This document shows, piece by piece, positions 1 to 8,311 of a DNA stretch of 29,740 bases. The stretch lies in assembly GCA_958415665.1 (NCBI GenBank), contig CATYZK010000023.1, positions 1 through 29,740 on the forward strand. Reading direction: 5' to 3'. This stretch comes from an uncultured Collinsella sp. Its GTDB lineage: Bacteria > Actinomycetota > Coriobacteriia > Coriobacteriales > Coriobacteriaceae. How positions within the stretch are numbered: the first letter of the stretch is position 1; the number at the start of each line of letters is the position of its first letter. The position numbers and the translations under genes are program-made. The notes beneath the pieces are model-generated. The model worked only from the letters and a program-made list of their open reading frames with translations, was not told the origin of the DNA and did no database searches.

Positions 1-55
1 CGAGGTGTGGCTCTACCCCGCAAACGGATCGGCCGCCCAGACCTGGGCGCTGTCC
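1..55 (+). repeat. Exact 55-bp intragenic repeat, copy 1
   Basis: Bases 1-55 are identical to 778-832 in the same orientation and reading frame. They encode the module end EVWLYPANGSAAQTWALS. The match may continue left of the window. Confidence 0.9.
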
Positions 56-841
56 GCACCCGAGGCGCGCGCGGTGCCTGACGGCCCGTACCGCGTCATG
101 AGCTCGCTTGACTCGACAATGGGCATCGTCGCGGGACGGGAGTCCAGCGCAATGTCCTCGGTCCCCCGGGCCCTCCACTTCAAGTACGACGAGGGCTCCG
201 GGCTCTACACAATCTCCTCGGGCGACCAGGCCCTTGAGATGGACGGTGCCGGGCTCAAGCTCGCCGCGCCCGACGGCACCGCCCGCCAGCTGTGGCGGGT
301 CGTAGCCGTCGACGGCGGCTACGCGCTTTTGAACCACGGCACGCGCTACGCGGTCGACGCGAAGTGGCGCGCCACGCACGAGGGCGCCGAGGTGTGGGGC
401 TTCGGCGCAACCCTCGGCGACGCCGCCCAGACATGGCTCCTCACTTCCCCGGCGGAGAGAACCATCGACGACGGCGACTACCGCCTGACGTCCGCGCTCG
501 ACTGCCGCATGGCCGTGTCGGCCGACGCGTCCGGCTGCTCGCTGAGTGCGTCGGGGCCGGCGCTGTCGTTCGCCTACGACGAGGCGACGGGGCTCTACCG
601 GCTGACCCGCGGCGGGCTGGCGCTCACGGCGTCCGGCGGCTCCGCAGCCCTCGCCGAGCCCGACGGGTCCGCGTCGCAGCTCTGGCGCGTCGAGGCCCGC
701 GGCGGCGGCTGGTCGGTCACGAGCGCGGCGAGCGGCATGGCGCTCGACTGCAAGTGGTGCGACACGAGCGAGGGCGCCGAGGTGTGGCTCTACCCCGCAA
801 ACGGATCGGCCGCCCAGACCTGGGCGCTGTCCATGGATTAA
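1..841 (+). CDS. Ricin-type lectin repeat protein, C-terminal part (5' end outside window)
   Basis: The reading frame is open at the left edge, so only the last roughly 279 residues are present. Two complete tandem modules of about 120 residues are visible, preceded by the tail of a third. Each begins with a YRhxSxLD-type segment, carries a QLWRV motif near the middle, and ends with EGAEVW followed by AQTW. The repeated Q-x-W signature is what is seen in ricin-type beta-trefoil (RICIN, carbohydrate-binding) repeats. Bacterial proteins of this kind are usually secreted or surface proteins with an N-terminal enzymatic domain such as a muramidase or amidase; that part is not in view, so no catalytic role can be assigned. 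The final module ends almost at the stop codon with no sorting signal or membrane anchor. A 55-base stretch is identical between the first and last module ends (see repeat entry). The lectin assignment is fairly secure; the substrate is unknown. Confidence 0.75.
   Translation, partial: EVWLYPANGSAAQTWALSAPEARAVPDGPYRVMSSLDSTMGIVAGRESSAMSSVPRALHFKYDEGSGLYTISSGDQALEMDGAGLKLAAPDGTARQLWRVVAVDGGYALLNHGTRYAVDAKWRATHEGAEVWGFGATLGDAAQTWLLTSPAERTIDDGDYRLTSALDCRMAVSADASGCSLSASGPALSFAYDEATGLYRLTRGGLALTASGGSAALAEPDGSASQLWRVEARGGGWSVTSAASGMALDCKWCDTSEGAEVWLYPANGSAAQTWALSMD
778..832 (+). repeat. Exact 55-bp intragenic repeat, copy 2
   Basis: Second copy of the identical lectin-module end. Full nucleotide identity, including synonymous positions, points to recent duplication or gene conversion between modules. 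Confidence 0.9.
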
Positions 842-857
842 AATCACCGAATGAAAT

Positions 858-891
858 AGGCGCTTGCGGTTTCGCAAATCCGCAAGCGCCT
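858..891 (+). terminator. Hairpin terminator after the lectin gene
   Basis: Perfect 12-bp stem AGGCGCTTGCGG / CCGCAAGCGCCT with a 10-base loop, 17 bases after the lectin stop codon. The T-tract is weak on both strands. It sits between two convergent genes, so it may serve both. Confidence 0.65.
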
Positions 892-931
892 TAGAGTTCA
901 GAGGTACGACCAGAAGATGAGGGAGTACCAA

Positions 932-1735
932 TTAGGCGAAGTCCTTCACCATTTTTTCAACGGCCTCTATAATTTTGCCGTCCGTATCGCAATTGAATTT
1001 CCGTGCGAACAACAAGGTTGATTGCTCCAGCTCTTCAAAATCATCAATTCCAAAAGTATAGGAGCGCCCCTCCTCCAGTCTATAAGACGCTGTATGTCAT
1101 CGTCATCCACTTCGCCAAGTTGTCAATATACGCAACTATTAAAAGGCGAACTCCAAAGCAACGTCTGCACAAAGAGCTCATCGGCGCAAATGAACGACGC
1201 AAAGAGGGATTAGGCCCAGTTTCGCTCCGATACAGCATGGCGCAAACTCGTCGCCGATAGAAAACCACTGGTTAACTTTTTGCAACGCGACATCATATTC
1301 CCAGTGTACAACTCGCTGTGCAACCCTTGCGATAATCGTGTCCAACCGGTTCAAACAATAATGATAATAGGTTGTTCTCGATTGATTCCATAGCCAGTGT
1401 CTATAAACTCTTTCACCATTATGAAAAGGCAACAGATCATATCGAACAAACTCAACACCCATGTGAGAATCGAAGAAGTCGTAAATCTTATTTTGGTTCT
1501 TAATCGGCAAATCTTGACCAATCAAGAGATGGTAAAACGAATAATGCCCTCATTTGTTGCAGCCTCAAGCAAATCCAATTCCACCAGAACGTATGAGACC
1601 CCCGGGGGGGTTATATTTCGTCTAGGGATTGAGTTGAATGCAGGGTACCGTCAATACTCTTTCATAAATTGCTGGACCATATTTTCACCTTTGCATCGCC
1701 GGCAAGCAAATTGAGACAAAATCCCGAAAGCACTT
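932..1735 (-). pseudogene. Decayed core-2/I-branching type glycosyltransferase
   Basis: The remnant of a beta-1,6-N-acetylglucosaminyltransferase-like enzyme (core-2/I-branching family, PF02485) can be followed through several frames on the - strand. In order it reads: a segment with ITPPGVSYVLVELDLLEAA (about 1545-1615), then after a frameshift near 1543 HYSFYHLLIGQDLPIK, a long stretch ending QKVNQWFSIGDEFA (to about 1235), then after a shift near 1215 ICADELFVQTLLW, an in-frame TGA near 1124, DDIQRLIDWRRG, a shift near 1062, and YTFGIDDFEELEQSTLLFA to a stop at 932. The usual N-terminal 60 or so residues are absent, and another in-frame stop lies near 1648. It directly follows the flippase gene, so it was presumably the last gene of the polysaccharide operon and once added a branch sugar. 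Several lesions make a sequencing error unlikely. Family recognition is from motif memory. Confidence 0.72.
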
Positions 1736-1739
1736 GAAT

Positions 1740-3269
1740 TTAACTTCTATGAAATAAACCGCGCACGAGACTTTTCTCATAAGCGTTCATCGAAAACTTC
1801 CAGAGCGCAGAAGAGTAGGCAACAACCCAAAGGAAACCCGCCGCGATGAAGATCGGCCATGAGGCATGCGGTAAGGGAAGCAGCCAGTAAAAACTAGCGA
1901 AAAAGGCAACGAGCAGCGCTGTGGGAAGCACGATGGGAATCATCTGGCGCCAGAATCCGTCTATATCAAGACCCACTTTAAATTTATAGTACCAGTTCAT
2001 GACAACACCGTTGCCAACGAACATGGCAATCGCCGTAGATACAGCCGCGCCCACAAGTCCAACAGCGTTCAGCAAGATTACCGTGAGTATGACATTGAGC
2101 ACGGCAATGGCCAGATACATCGCACCTCTGAAGTAATATTTGTCGATAACCTGCAGGATGGTGAGTCCAAGATTCTGAATGAGATCTATAGTAAAAGGCA
2201 CCATGACGATAACGGCAATTAGATAGGAGTCGAAGTACCGGTCGCCCGCCCACAACGTCATGAAGTCGGGCCCCAGGACAACAAATGCGCCAAGAACCAG
2301 TAGGCATACCATAAGGGATAGACGCCCCACTTTAGCAAACAGCCCGCTGATGGCAGACATATCATGGTCGTGATGATATAAAGACGAAACTTTTGGCAAA
2401 AACACCGATGATATAGCCGTGCCCACGCTCATGTACGCAGCGTAGATCTGAGCACCCACGGCATAAATCGCAACTGGACCCGCCCCAAACAAATAGCCTA
2501 CAATTAATTGATCGGTTTTGAAAAAAATCTGGTCAGCAAGTGTGACCATAATAATGGACGCACTAAAGCCAATTAACCCCCGTGCCAATGACCAATCCCA
2601 ACCATGGAAAGCGTACTTGGCCTTAAGCACGTTCTTGGCATACAGTCTCTGCGCCGTAGCGCAAAGAACATTCATGAAAAGGACCACGAGCGTCACGGTA
2701 AGAGCAGAAGGAAATAATCCCGCAAGGAAGATAACAAGGGCGGGCTGAACAACTAGGGCAATTATCTGAGAGCCTTTGAGAAAAACGAATCTCTCGTTGG
2801 CAGTGATAACTGAAATGTTAATTGCGTTATTCATTGTAACAACGCAATTAATACCAAGAACAAGCAGCATTGCGGAGCATTCATTGACCTGCGCAGGCGT
2901 AAACGACGATGCGTACGCAAATCGAAAAACCGCTGTCACTCCCACCATTATCGCAAGCGTAAGCGCGGACATCGCCCAGTACATGCGCTTCGCGATGGCG
3001 AGCGTGTTCTCCATCATAAACGCATCGTCTTTGGCTTTGTACATGCAATAATAACGGCCCACACCAGCAGCGAGTATGCCATTAATTGAGACAATATAGG
3101 CCATAATTGAACCTATGAGCTGATAGAGGCCGTACTCATCCTGCCCGATAGAAGATAATAGCAGTGGTACATAAATTAATTGAACGACAATGCTGACCAC
3201 CATATAGATGTAGCTCACGATGGCCCCAGCTCTAACGCCTTTGTTGTTAATTATGTCCAACACCTCCAC
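1740..3269 (-). CDS. Wzx-type polysaccharide flippase (MOP superfamily)
   Basis: This 509-residue protein consists almost entirely of hydrophobic segments, about 12-14 predicted membrane helices. It opens with the typical flippase start NNKGVRAGAIVSYIYMVVSIVVQLIYVPLLLSSIG, quoted here only as residues 8-42 by its key features GVRAG, Y and the LL-x-IG turn, followed by the DEYGLYQL element. This matches polysaccharide-biosynthesis (PST/Wzx) transporters, which move undecaprenyl-linked repeat units from the cytoplasmic to the outer face of the membrane. The length is normal for the family. Its start overlaps the end of the upstream GT2 gene by 19 bases, indicating translational coupling. It has lower G+C than the promoter-proximal operon genes. 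Substrate structure cannot be predicted. With a Wzy-like polymerase in the same operon, a Wzx/Wzy-dependent pathway is the natural reading. Confidence 0.88.
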   Translation of the reverse strand: MEVLDIINNKGVRAGAIVSYIYMVVSIVVQLIYVPLLLSSIGQDEYGLYQLIGSIMAYIVSINGILAAGVGRYYCMYKAKDDAFMMENTLAIAKRMYWAMSALTLAIMVGVTAVFRFAYASSFTPAQVNECSAMLLVLGINCVVTMNNAINISVITANERFVFLKGSQIIALVVQPALVIFLAGLFPSALTVTLVVLFMNVLCATAQRLYAKNVLKAKYAFHGWDWSLARGLIGFSASIIMVTLADQIFFKTDQLIVGYLFGAGPVAIYAVGAQIYAAYMSVGTAISSVFLPKVSSLYHHDHDMSAISGLFAKVGRLSLMVCLLVLGAFVVLGPDFMTLWAGDRYFDSYLIAVIVMVPFTIDLIQNLGLTILQVIDKYYFRGAMYLAIAVLNVILTVILLNAVGLVGAAVSTAIAMFVGNGVVMNWYYKFKVGLDIDGFWRQMIPIVLPTALLVAFFASFYWLLPLPHASWPIFIAAGFLWVVAYSSALWKFSMNAYEKSLVRGLFHRS

Positions 3270-4267
3270 GCCACATAGCCGCTTGCGCGAACAGGGCTAC
3301 ATTCGTTTTTTAAATACACAATTGCCGCAGCAAACGCTACAGGAGAAATAACAGCTGCGATCGCACGGTCTTTATGTCGCAACAAACCACCCGTCGACGC
3401 CGCCTTAATCCCCTTTATGCGAAGTATCCATTTCATCATTCCATGGGTAAGGAGCGTCTTAAGATACGAAAACTGATAGCCGCGGTGAATGTCCCACTCA
3501 TTTAGCAGATACGTGCTGTTCCACAGAGAGTCAACGCACCCCTGCACGCTCTTTTTCGTCGTTCCAACAGAAGATAAATGGTCATCGCCCTCTGTATGCT
3601 GAACGCGTAAAGAGGCATTAAAGAACCAGCTTTTGTAACCGAGCTTCGCCAACCTATCCCACAGAATCGCCTCAGTGACAAATTTGACACCTTCAGGTTC
3701 CGGAAGACGATGGTCTTTCAAGACATCAGTCCTCATGCAAGCAAAGTGCTCCCCTCCCGTATGGACGCAAGCCGCCCATGCATCAAGCCACTCGAGCTCG
3801 TTAATTCCTTCGGGAAAAGGGGTCCCTATCAGAGTTCCATTCTCGTCACGTACCAGCCCGCAGACTTCACGATACTCAGAGATCTTCCTTTCCGGTATGG
3901 ACGACCATTCCGATAACATAGATTCAATCGCCTCTGGCATGAGTTCATCGTCGGAATCGAGAAAAACTGTATACTCGCCCTTGGCAATATTGAGAGCAGC
4001 GTTTCTCGCTGTATGGACTCCGCCGTTTTCCTTCTGGATAAACGTAACCGGGTAATCAACCTGACCCATGTATTCCGAGATAACCTTTTCCGGAGCATCA
4101 GTGGATCCATCATCGACAACAATATGTTCAAAGCAACTTACCGTTTGGGCTCGAACGGAAGCGAAGGTTCTCGCTAACAAGCTCTTCCGGTTATAAACGG
4201 GCGTCACAATGCTCACTGCAATTTCCGGCGATCCATCATATCTATGGTTTCTCGTTACGGTCAACAT
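3251..4267 (-). CDS. Family 2 glycosyltransferase
   Basis: A 338-residue GT-A fold transferase. The N-terminal domain shows VSIVTPVYN (residues 18-26), the nucleotide-binding DDGSTD (52-57), ENGGVHTARN (80-89) and the metal-binding LDSDDE (103-108), all diagnostic of GT2 enzymes. These use nucleotide-activated sugars to extend a lipid-linked oligosaccharide on the cytoplasmic side. The C-terminal 100 residues contain basic and hydrophobic stretches that probably lie on the membrane. It starts 22 bases after the preceding GT2 stop and overlaps the flippase start by 19 bases. The sugar and linkage cannot be deduced. The DNA is A+T richer than the first genes of the operon, consistent with a separately acquired, serotype-variable part. 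Confidence 0.9.
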   Translation of the reverse strand: MLTVTRNHRYDGSPEIAVSIVTPVYNRKSLLARTFASVRAQTVSCFEHIVVDDGSTDAPEKVISEYMGQVDYPVTFIQKENGGVHTARNAALNIAKGEYTVFLDSDDELMPEAIESMLSEWSSIPERKISEYREVCGLVRDENGTLIGTPFPEGINELEWLDAWAACVHTGGEHFACMRTDVLKDHRLPEPEGVKFVTEAILWDRLAKLGYKSWFFNASLRVQHTEGDDHLSSVGTTKKSVQGCVDSLWNSTYLLNEWDIHRGYQFSYLKTLLTHGMMKWILRIKGIKAASTGGLLRHKDRAIAAVISPVAFAAAIVYLKNECSPVRASGYVAWRCWT

Positions 4268-4289
4268 ATACCAACCTTATTTAAAACAG

Positions 4290-5312
4290 TCATTTAGCGA
4301 AATAAGTGCACAAACGATCCCTCAATCGCCAAGGCAACATCGAAAGTTCAAGAGAACGATATTTCTGCGAGGCCAACAGTCTGATACGAATTGAATCGCA
4401 TAGCACCATTTGCGCATCATCCAGGTACTGCAGTGCCTTTCGCGTCACATCTTCACTTACCGCTGACATGTAGAACTTCTTCTTGAGTTTAAAGGTGCAA
4501 TCAGCATAATCGCGGCTATACCTCAAGATGCATGCCGAAATGTACTGCAAAAAAAAGGCCGCCCACTCGCTAACCAGAGCCTCATTCCCTGCAATCTTGT
4601 GAAGTAACTTTCCCTCAACATAACAGGCCTGATGATAGTAATCGGGGTTATAGACCGAATTTATTGTCGAGTTCGAATTGGGCCTATAAAAGTAGAGAGG
4701 TTCATCTATGAGAAAAATAGACTCTGCCGACTCGATTATCTCCGCGCTTTGAAGCCTGTCCTCTGAGACCAAAAGTCGAGGATCGCTTTCGCCGGGATGA
4801 CGTAAATAGCATTTTTTTCTAAAAGCTTTACAACATAAGCTATTTAGAGTCTCCCCGCAAATTAATTCGTGCCAAACGGTTGTTTTGTCTACAAAACCGC
4901 CCGATCCCAAGTTTTTATAATCAAGGGAGTTGGACTGGTTGTCTCTCGATGTGGTGGCATTGTAAAGAACAATCTCAGCCCCTGCATCGAAGCCCTGCAC
5001 TATCTTCTCCAACGCATGGGAATCAACAAGCTCATCGTCGCTATCAACGCACACAACTGCGTCACCCGTAGCCTGCTCGATTGCGTGCCGCCTAGCTGCA
5101 TAGGGGCCGTTGTTTTCAGTCCTAATCACCCTGACGCGGCACGACCGAAAGAGACCCAGTATTTCTGCCGCAATTTCCAGAGGAACCTCTGACCCATCGT
5201 CAACAATCACGATCTCATGAGGCTGGACGGTTTGGCTTGCCACTGATCGAAGGCAATCATTTATGAACTTTTCTGCGTTGTAAGCAGCTATACAAACAGA
5301 AATGCACACCAT
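4290..5312 (-). CDS. Family 2 glycosyltransferase
   Basis: A 340-residue GT2 enzyme with ISVCIAAYNAEKFI at the extreme N-terminus (residues 4-17), VDDGS (37-41), ENNGPYAAR (66-74) and the metal-binding VDSDDE (89-94). The central part carries LVSEDRL, resembling the acidic acceptor-side motif of this family. It probably transfers one sugar to the growing undecaprenyl-linked repeat unit in the cytoplasm. It starts 32 bases after the acyltransferase stop and is followed 22 bases later by another GT2 gene. The two GT2 proteins share only general family motifs, so they are not a recent duplication. The donor and acceptor are unknown. Confidence 0.9.
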   Translation of the reverse strand: MVCISVCIAAYNAEKFINDCLRSVASQTVQPHEIVIVDDGSEVPLEIAAEILGLFRSCRVRVIRTENNGPYAARRHAIEQATGDAVVCVDSDDELVDSHALEKIVQGFDAGAEIVLYNATTSRDNQSNSLDYKNLGSGGFVDKTTVWHELICGETLNSLCCKAFRKKCYLRHPGESDPRLLVSEDRLQSAEIIESAESIFLIDEPLYFYRPNSNSTINSVYNPDYYHQACYVEGKLLHKIAGNEALVSEWAAFFLQYISACILRYSRDYADCTFKLKKKFYMSAVSEDVTRKALQYLDDAQMVLCDSIRIRLLASQKYRSLELSMLPWRLRDRLCTYFAK

Positions 5313-5344
5313 ATAAGCCCTTCTTTCATCCCATAACGAATTCG

Positions 5345-5887
5345 TTAGATAATGAACCCACCACCAGCTTCTGAAACACGTTCTTTAAGCTCCGTGAGCC
5401 TGTCAGGAGTGGCGTTCACAACGGTATACTCAGGCCCAAAATAAGGAAGCTGAGCTTTCCTCTTCTTTTCTTTATCTATGTATTCCTCGATAGACATAAG
5501 ACGTTTAGCTGGGGAGCCAACATAAACGGCTGCTCCTGGAAGGGACTTCGTCACGATACTCCCCGCGCCCACTATGACATCGTCACCGATTGTCACACCA
5601 GGAAGGACGATGGTTCCTGCACCAATAAACACCCTATTGCCTATTTTTACTTCGGCGATTTTCGTACAGCCCATAGGAATCTTTGTCGAAGCATCGTGTG
5701 CAAGTATGTGCACGCGGGGCGCCAAGGTAACATCATCACCCACAGTGATCAGACCAGAATGGCCCCAATCAATGATTACGCCCTCTTGTACATGCAGGTT
5801 CTTTCCATGAGTGAAGCCCAGCTTCTCGAGATCCTCAACCGTCTTGACACCGCGCACTCTTGCTTTAATCGTTTCAATTATCCCCAC
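5345..5887 (-). CDS. Hexapeptide-repeat acyltransferase (LbH/maltose-acetyltransferase type)
   Basis: A 180-residue left-handed beta-helix acyltransferase. Hexapeptide repeats run from about residue 46 to 117 (IxVGDDVTLAPRV, then IGNRVFIGAGTIVLPGVTI and IGDDVIVGAGSIVTKSLP). The AHD at residues 63-65 supplies the likely catalytic histidine, and VGSPAKRL (123-130) is the usual C-terminal signature of WcaF/NodL/LacA-type acetyltransferases. It probably O-acetylates a sugar of the repeat unit using acetyl-CoA in the cytoplasm. The N-terminal 40 residues lack the standard maltose-acetyltransferase cap, as is common in polysaccharide loci. It begins one base after the polymerase stop, so the two are co-translated. 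Acetyl as the transferred group is inferred from the family. Confidence 0.88.
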   Translation of the reverse strand: MGIIETIKARVRGVKTVEDLEKLGFTHGKNLHVQEGVIIDWGHSGLITVGDDVTLAPRVHILAHDASTKIPMGCTKIAEVKIGNRVFIGAGTIVLPGVTIGDDVIVGAGSIVTKSLPGAAVYVGSPAKRLMSIEEYIDKEKKRKAQLPYFGPEYTVVNATPDRLTELKERVSEAGGGFII

Positions 5888-5888
5888 G

Positions 5889-7127
5889 CTATCTCACTTT
5901 CATGATCACAGGTATAGTAGACTCATCAAATATTGCTCTCTCCGTCGCAATCAATTCGCCAAAAGCAAGGACGCCGTAGATGAACGGAAAGTAGCTTTGA
6001 ATCTCAACGATGGAGGCTGCAAGTATTGCTAACAAGGCAATGCTGTTCAGCATCGCAGCAGGAACTCGGGTCCTCTTATGAAGACATTGGATAGCCACGA
6101 TAAAACTCAAACAATACAGGAATAACCCAATTAGCCCTGATTCGTGAGCCACACTCAGCCACAGACAATGAAAAGCCTTGACTTCCCCGTTTACAATCAC
6201 GTACTCAATTCCACCACACCCGAACAATGGATAGTGGACTATATCCGCAATCGCCGCAGCCCAAATGTCCGTTCGCCCCGTAAACGTTGCGTCTTTCCCA
6301 AGAAAATTCAGCCACTCTCCGATAAACGTCGAAGGTCCAGCTACTACAACAAGAACACCCAAAACTGCGATGACCAGTGTACCGAAACGAATCCCGATTT
6401 TCTTCCTCAGACATACCCAAGCAAATAACGCAAAATACATCGCAAGCTCTAACAATCCCGTCGCAACCCACTGAGCGACAATCGACAGGATGGCGACCCC
6501 GATTGTGACGAATGTCCTGATGCTGAGGGTGCCGCGCCCCCTCACGCTGTCATATAGGGTGCAGAAAAAAATGGCGGGCATTAGGACATATGGGAAACCT
6601 GTCCTGATGCCAAATAGCCAAACGGCTCCATTAGACGTCGAAATGAACCCGTTCGGATATGCAAGTAGCATCAAAAAGTTAAGTAGAGAGGCAAAGCAAA
6701 AAACCGCGCTTAAATTATTGATGAACGAAAGACCTGATGATTTAACACCGAGCAAAACAAACAGCGTAAATCCAAGCCCTTCGTATAAATAAAATGTACT
6801 TGGAGAAATAAAGCCGCTCAAGACAGGGGCCAAGAAACAGGACCAGGCGAAGTAGACGGCAAGACAAACCACAAATCTTGAACGATAGCCTGCTAAGAGA
6901 AACAGACCAGCAAAAACGACCGTCTCGACAACAAGCATGGAATTCGAAATGGTGCCCAACGACCCTAAGTAGTCATAGAAAGATGACTTGAAGAAGGGCA
7001 GCAGGAGAGCAGCAACCACTATCTTGCTAGAAAGCATCGAAGCCGAGAACTGTCTTACCCTGTTATTTACTAGTTGCCCGGCGCGTTCATCGTGATTCCC
7101 GAATCGCATGTTCTTACGGCGATTCAT
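5889..7127 (-). CDS. Wzy-type O-antigen/capsule polymerase
   Basis: A 412-residue polytopic membrane protein with 10-12 hydrophobic segments. Its longest non-membrane loop (about residues 270-330) contains GRTDIWAAA, a YPLFGCGG turn and LSVAHESGLIG. That arrangement is typical of O-antigen ligase/polymerase (Wzy_C, PF04932) proteins, in which the arginine and histidine of this outer loop are functionally important. It would polymerise flipped repeat units on the outer face of the membrane. Such proteins diverge strongly in sequence, so the call rests on topology, loop motif and position. The start overlaps the stop of the preceding GT4 gene by 4 bases. A ligase rather than a polymerase is possible, but no other Wzy candidate is present in the operon. 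Confidence 0.8.
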   Translation of the reverse strand: MNRRKNMRFGNHDERAGQLVNNRVRQFSASMLSSKIVVAALLLPFFKSSFYDYLGSLGTISNSMLVVETVVFAGLFLLAGYRSRFVVCLAVYFAWSCFLAPVLSGFISPSTFYLYEGLGFTLFVLLGVKSSGLSFINNLSAVFCFASLLNFLMLLAYPNGFISTSNGAVWLFGIRTGFPYVLMPAIFFCTLYDSVRGRGTLSIRTFVTIGVAILSIVAQWVATGLLELAMYFALFAWVCLRKKIGIRFGTLVIAVLGVLVVVAGPSTFIGEWLNFLGKDATFTGRTDIWAAAIADIVHYPLFGCGGIEYVIVNGEVKAFHCLWLSVAHESGLIGLFLYCLSFIVAIQCLHKRTRVPAAMLNSIALLAILAASIVEIQSYFPFIYGVLAFGELIATERAIFDESTIPVIMKVR

Positions 7128-8311
7128 CGATACTCGCCCTCCAAGACACGGACATAGTCAGCAACGCAACCAGCGTTACCGTACTCGCAAGAGGCGAGAC
7201 GCGCACTTAAAGCATCGCGACGAACGGGGTTTTCGAGCAACCCCTGGATAGCATCGGCGAGCGAAACCGCGTCAGTGCCAGCAATGATTCCCTCTTGGAC
7301 GCCAAGCTGATCATGAACCGTGGGGTACGCCGTCGCAACAATGGGCCTTGTAAGAATCTTAGCCTCGTCGAGGGCGACTGACTTTCCCTCGAAACGTGAC
7401 GGCTGCACGACAATGTCGCAGTTAGCGATGTAGGGATAGGGGTTCTCGCGGGCACCCAAGAACGTGAAGACGTCCGCAACACCCAGCTCTACAACAAGAT
7501 TTTCGCAAGCAGCTTGCTCGGTATCGCCGGGAAGCCCCTTTCCCATCTCGTACCAGTGAAACGAACAGCCGCGCTGCTTGAGCTCGGCAGCCGCACGGAT
7601 GGCGGTGTCCACACCTTTCTCGTGAGTTATGCGCGCCACTGTTAGGATTCTCGGCGCGTCAGCATCGTACTCTGGCGGAATGAACTCGGACGCACGGCGT
7701 CGCACTACCTCCGAAGAGACAATATTCGGAAGACTCTTCATCTTGTAAGCCATCTCAGGAAAAACAGAGCGCACGATGTCGATACACTTATCGGAAACCG
7801 CATAGATGCCATCCATGTGTTCCAAGCAGGGTCGCTCGTATTTTTCTGAATAGCGGGCAGAGCGATAGTCTCCGTGATAAAAGACTATCTTGCGATCGGC
7901 CTCAATCTTTTCATCAACAAAGTAGAGAACTTGACCATTAATAAATGAAACAGCCACATCGTAATGACCCGGTATTTTATCTATGGCAGGAGAAAAGAAG
8001 TATTTCCAACGGAACCCGCGACGGGTCTCTTCATCGCGAGAGACAATACTGGAAACAAAGTCTGCCGACAGACGCCATACCCCAGCCTTACGGCCGCGAA
8101 CCGATGTGAAGCAATCGCGTACTTTAGCGGGAGTCTGAAGTACATCCACCTTTGACGGTACTTGCCCCATAAAAAGCCCGCTGGGGTTCAAAAGCAGGAG
8201 ATCCACGTCGTAGCGCGTTTCTGGAAGCTCTTCCAGAAGGTTGAGAAGAGCTCGCTCCGCACCGCCATTGTCCATTGAGGACATGACGAACAGGACTTTC
8301 TTTTTTCTCAC
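7124..8311 (-). CDS. Family 4 glycosyltransferase
   Basis: A 395-residue retaining GT-B transferase. The N-terminal domain begins VLFVMSSMDNGGAERALLNLL (key residues GGAER at 16-20, the glycine-rich acceptor-side loop). The C-terminal domain has ILTVARITHEKGVDTAI (222-238) and the E-x7-E signature EGKSVALDE (E308, E316) that contacts the donor sugar nucleotide. It acts in the cytoplasm on the lipid-linked intermediate. Its stop overlaps the polymerase start by 4 bases, and its own start overlaps the preceding gene by 4 bases. The family is secure; the donor sugar is unknown. Confidence 0.92.
   Translation of the reverse strand: MRKKKVLFVMSSMDNGGAERALLNLLEELPETRYDVDLLLLNPSGLFMGQVPSKVDVLQTPAKVRDCFTSVRGRKAGVWRLSADFVSSIVSRDEETRRGFRWKYFFSPAIDKIPGHYDVAVSFINGQVLYFVDEKIEADRKIVFYHGDYRSARYSEKYERPCLEHMDGIYAVSDKCIDIVRSVFPEMAYKMKSLPNIVSSEVVRRRASEFIPPEYDADAPRILTVARITHEKGVDTAIRAAAELKQRGCSFHWYEMGKGLPGDTEQAACENLVVELGVADVFTFLGARENPYPYIANCDIVVQPSRFEGKSVALDEAKILTRPIVATAYPTVHDQLGVQEGIIAGTDAVSLADAIQGLLENPVRRDALSARLASCEYGNAGCVADYVRVLEGEYR

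Noticed and set aside
1003..1260. Small + strand ORFs between the lectin gene and the flippase
   Set aside because: They lie antisense to the decayed core-2 transferase and lack family similarity and ribosome-binding sites.
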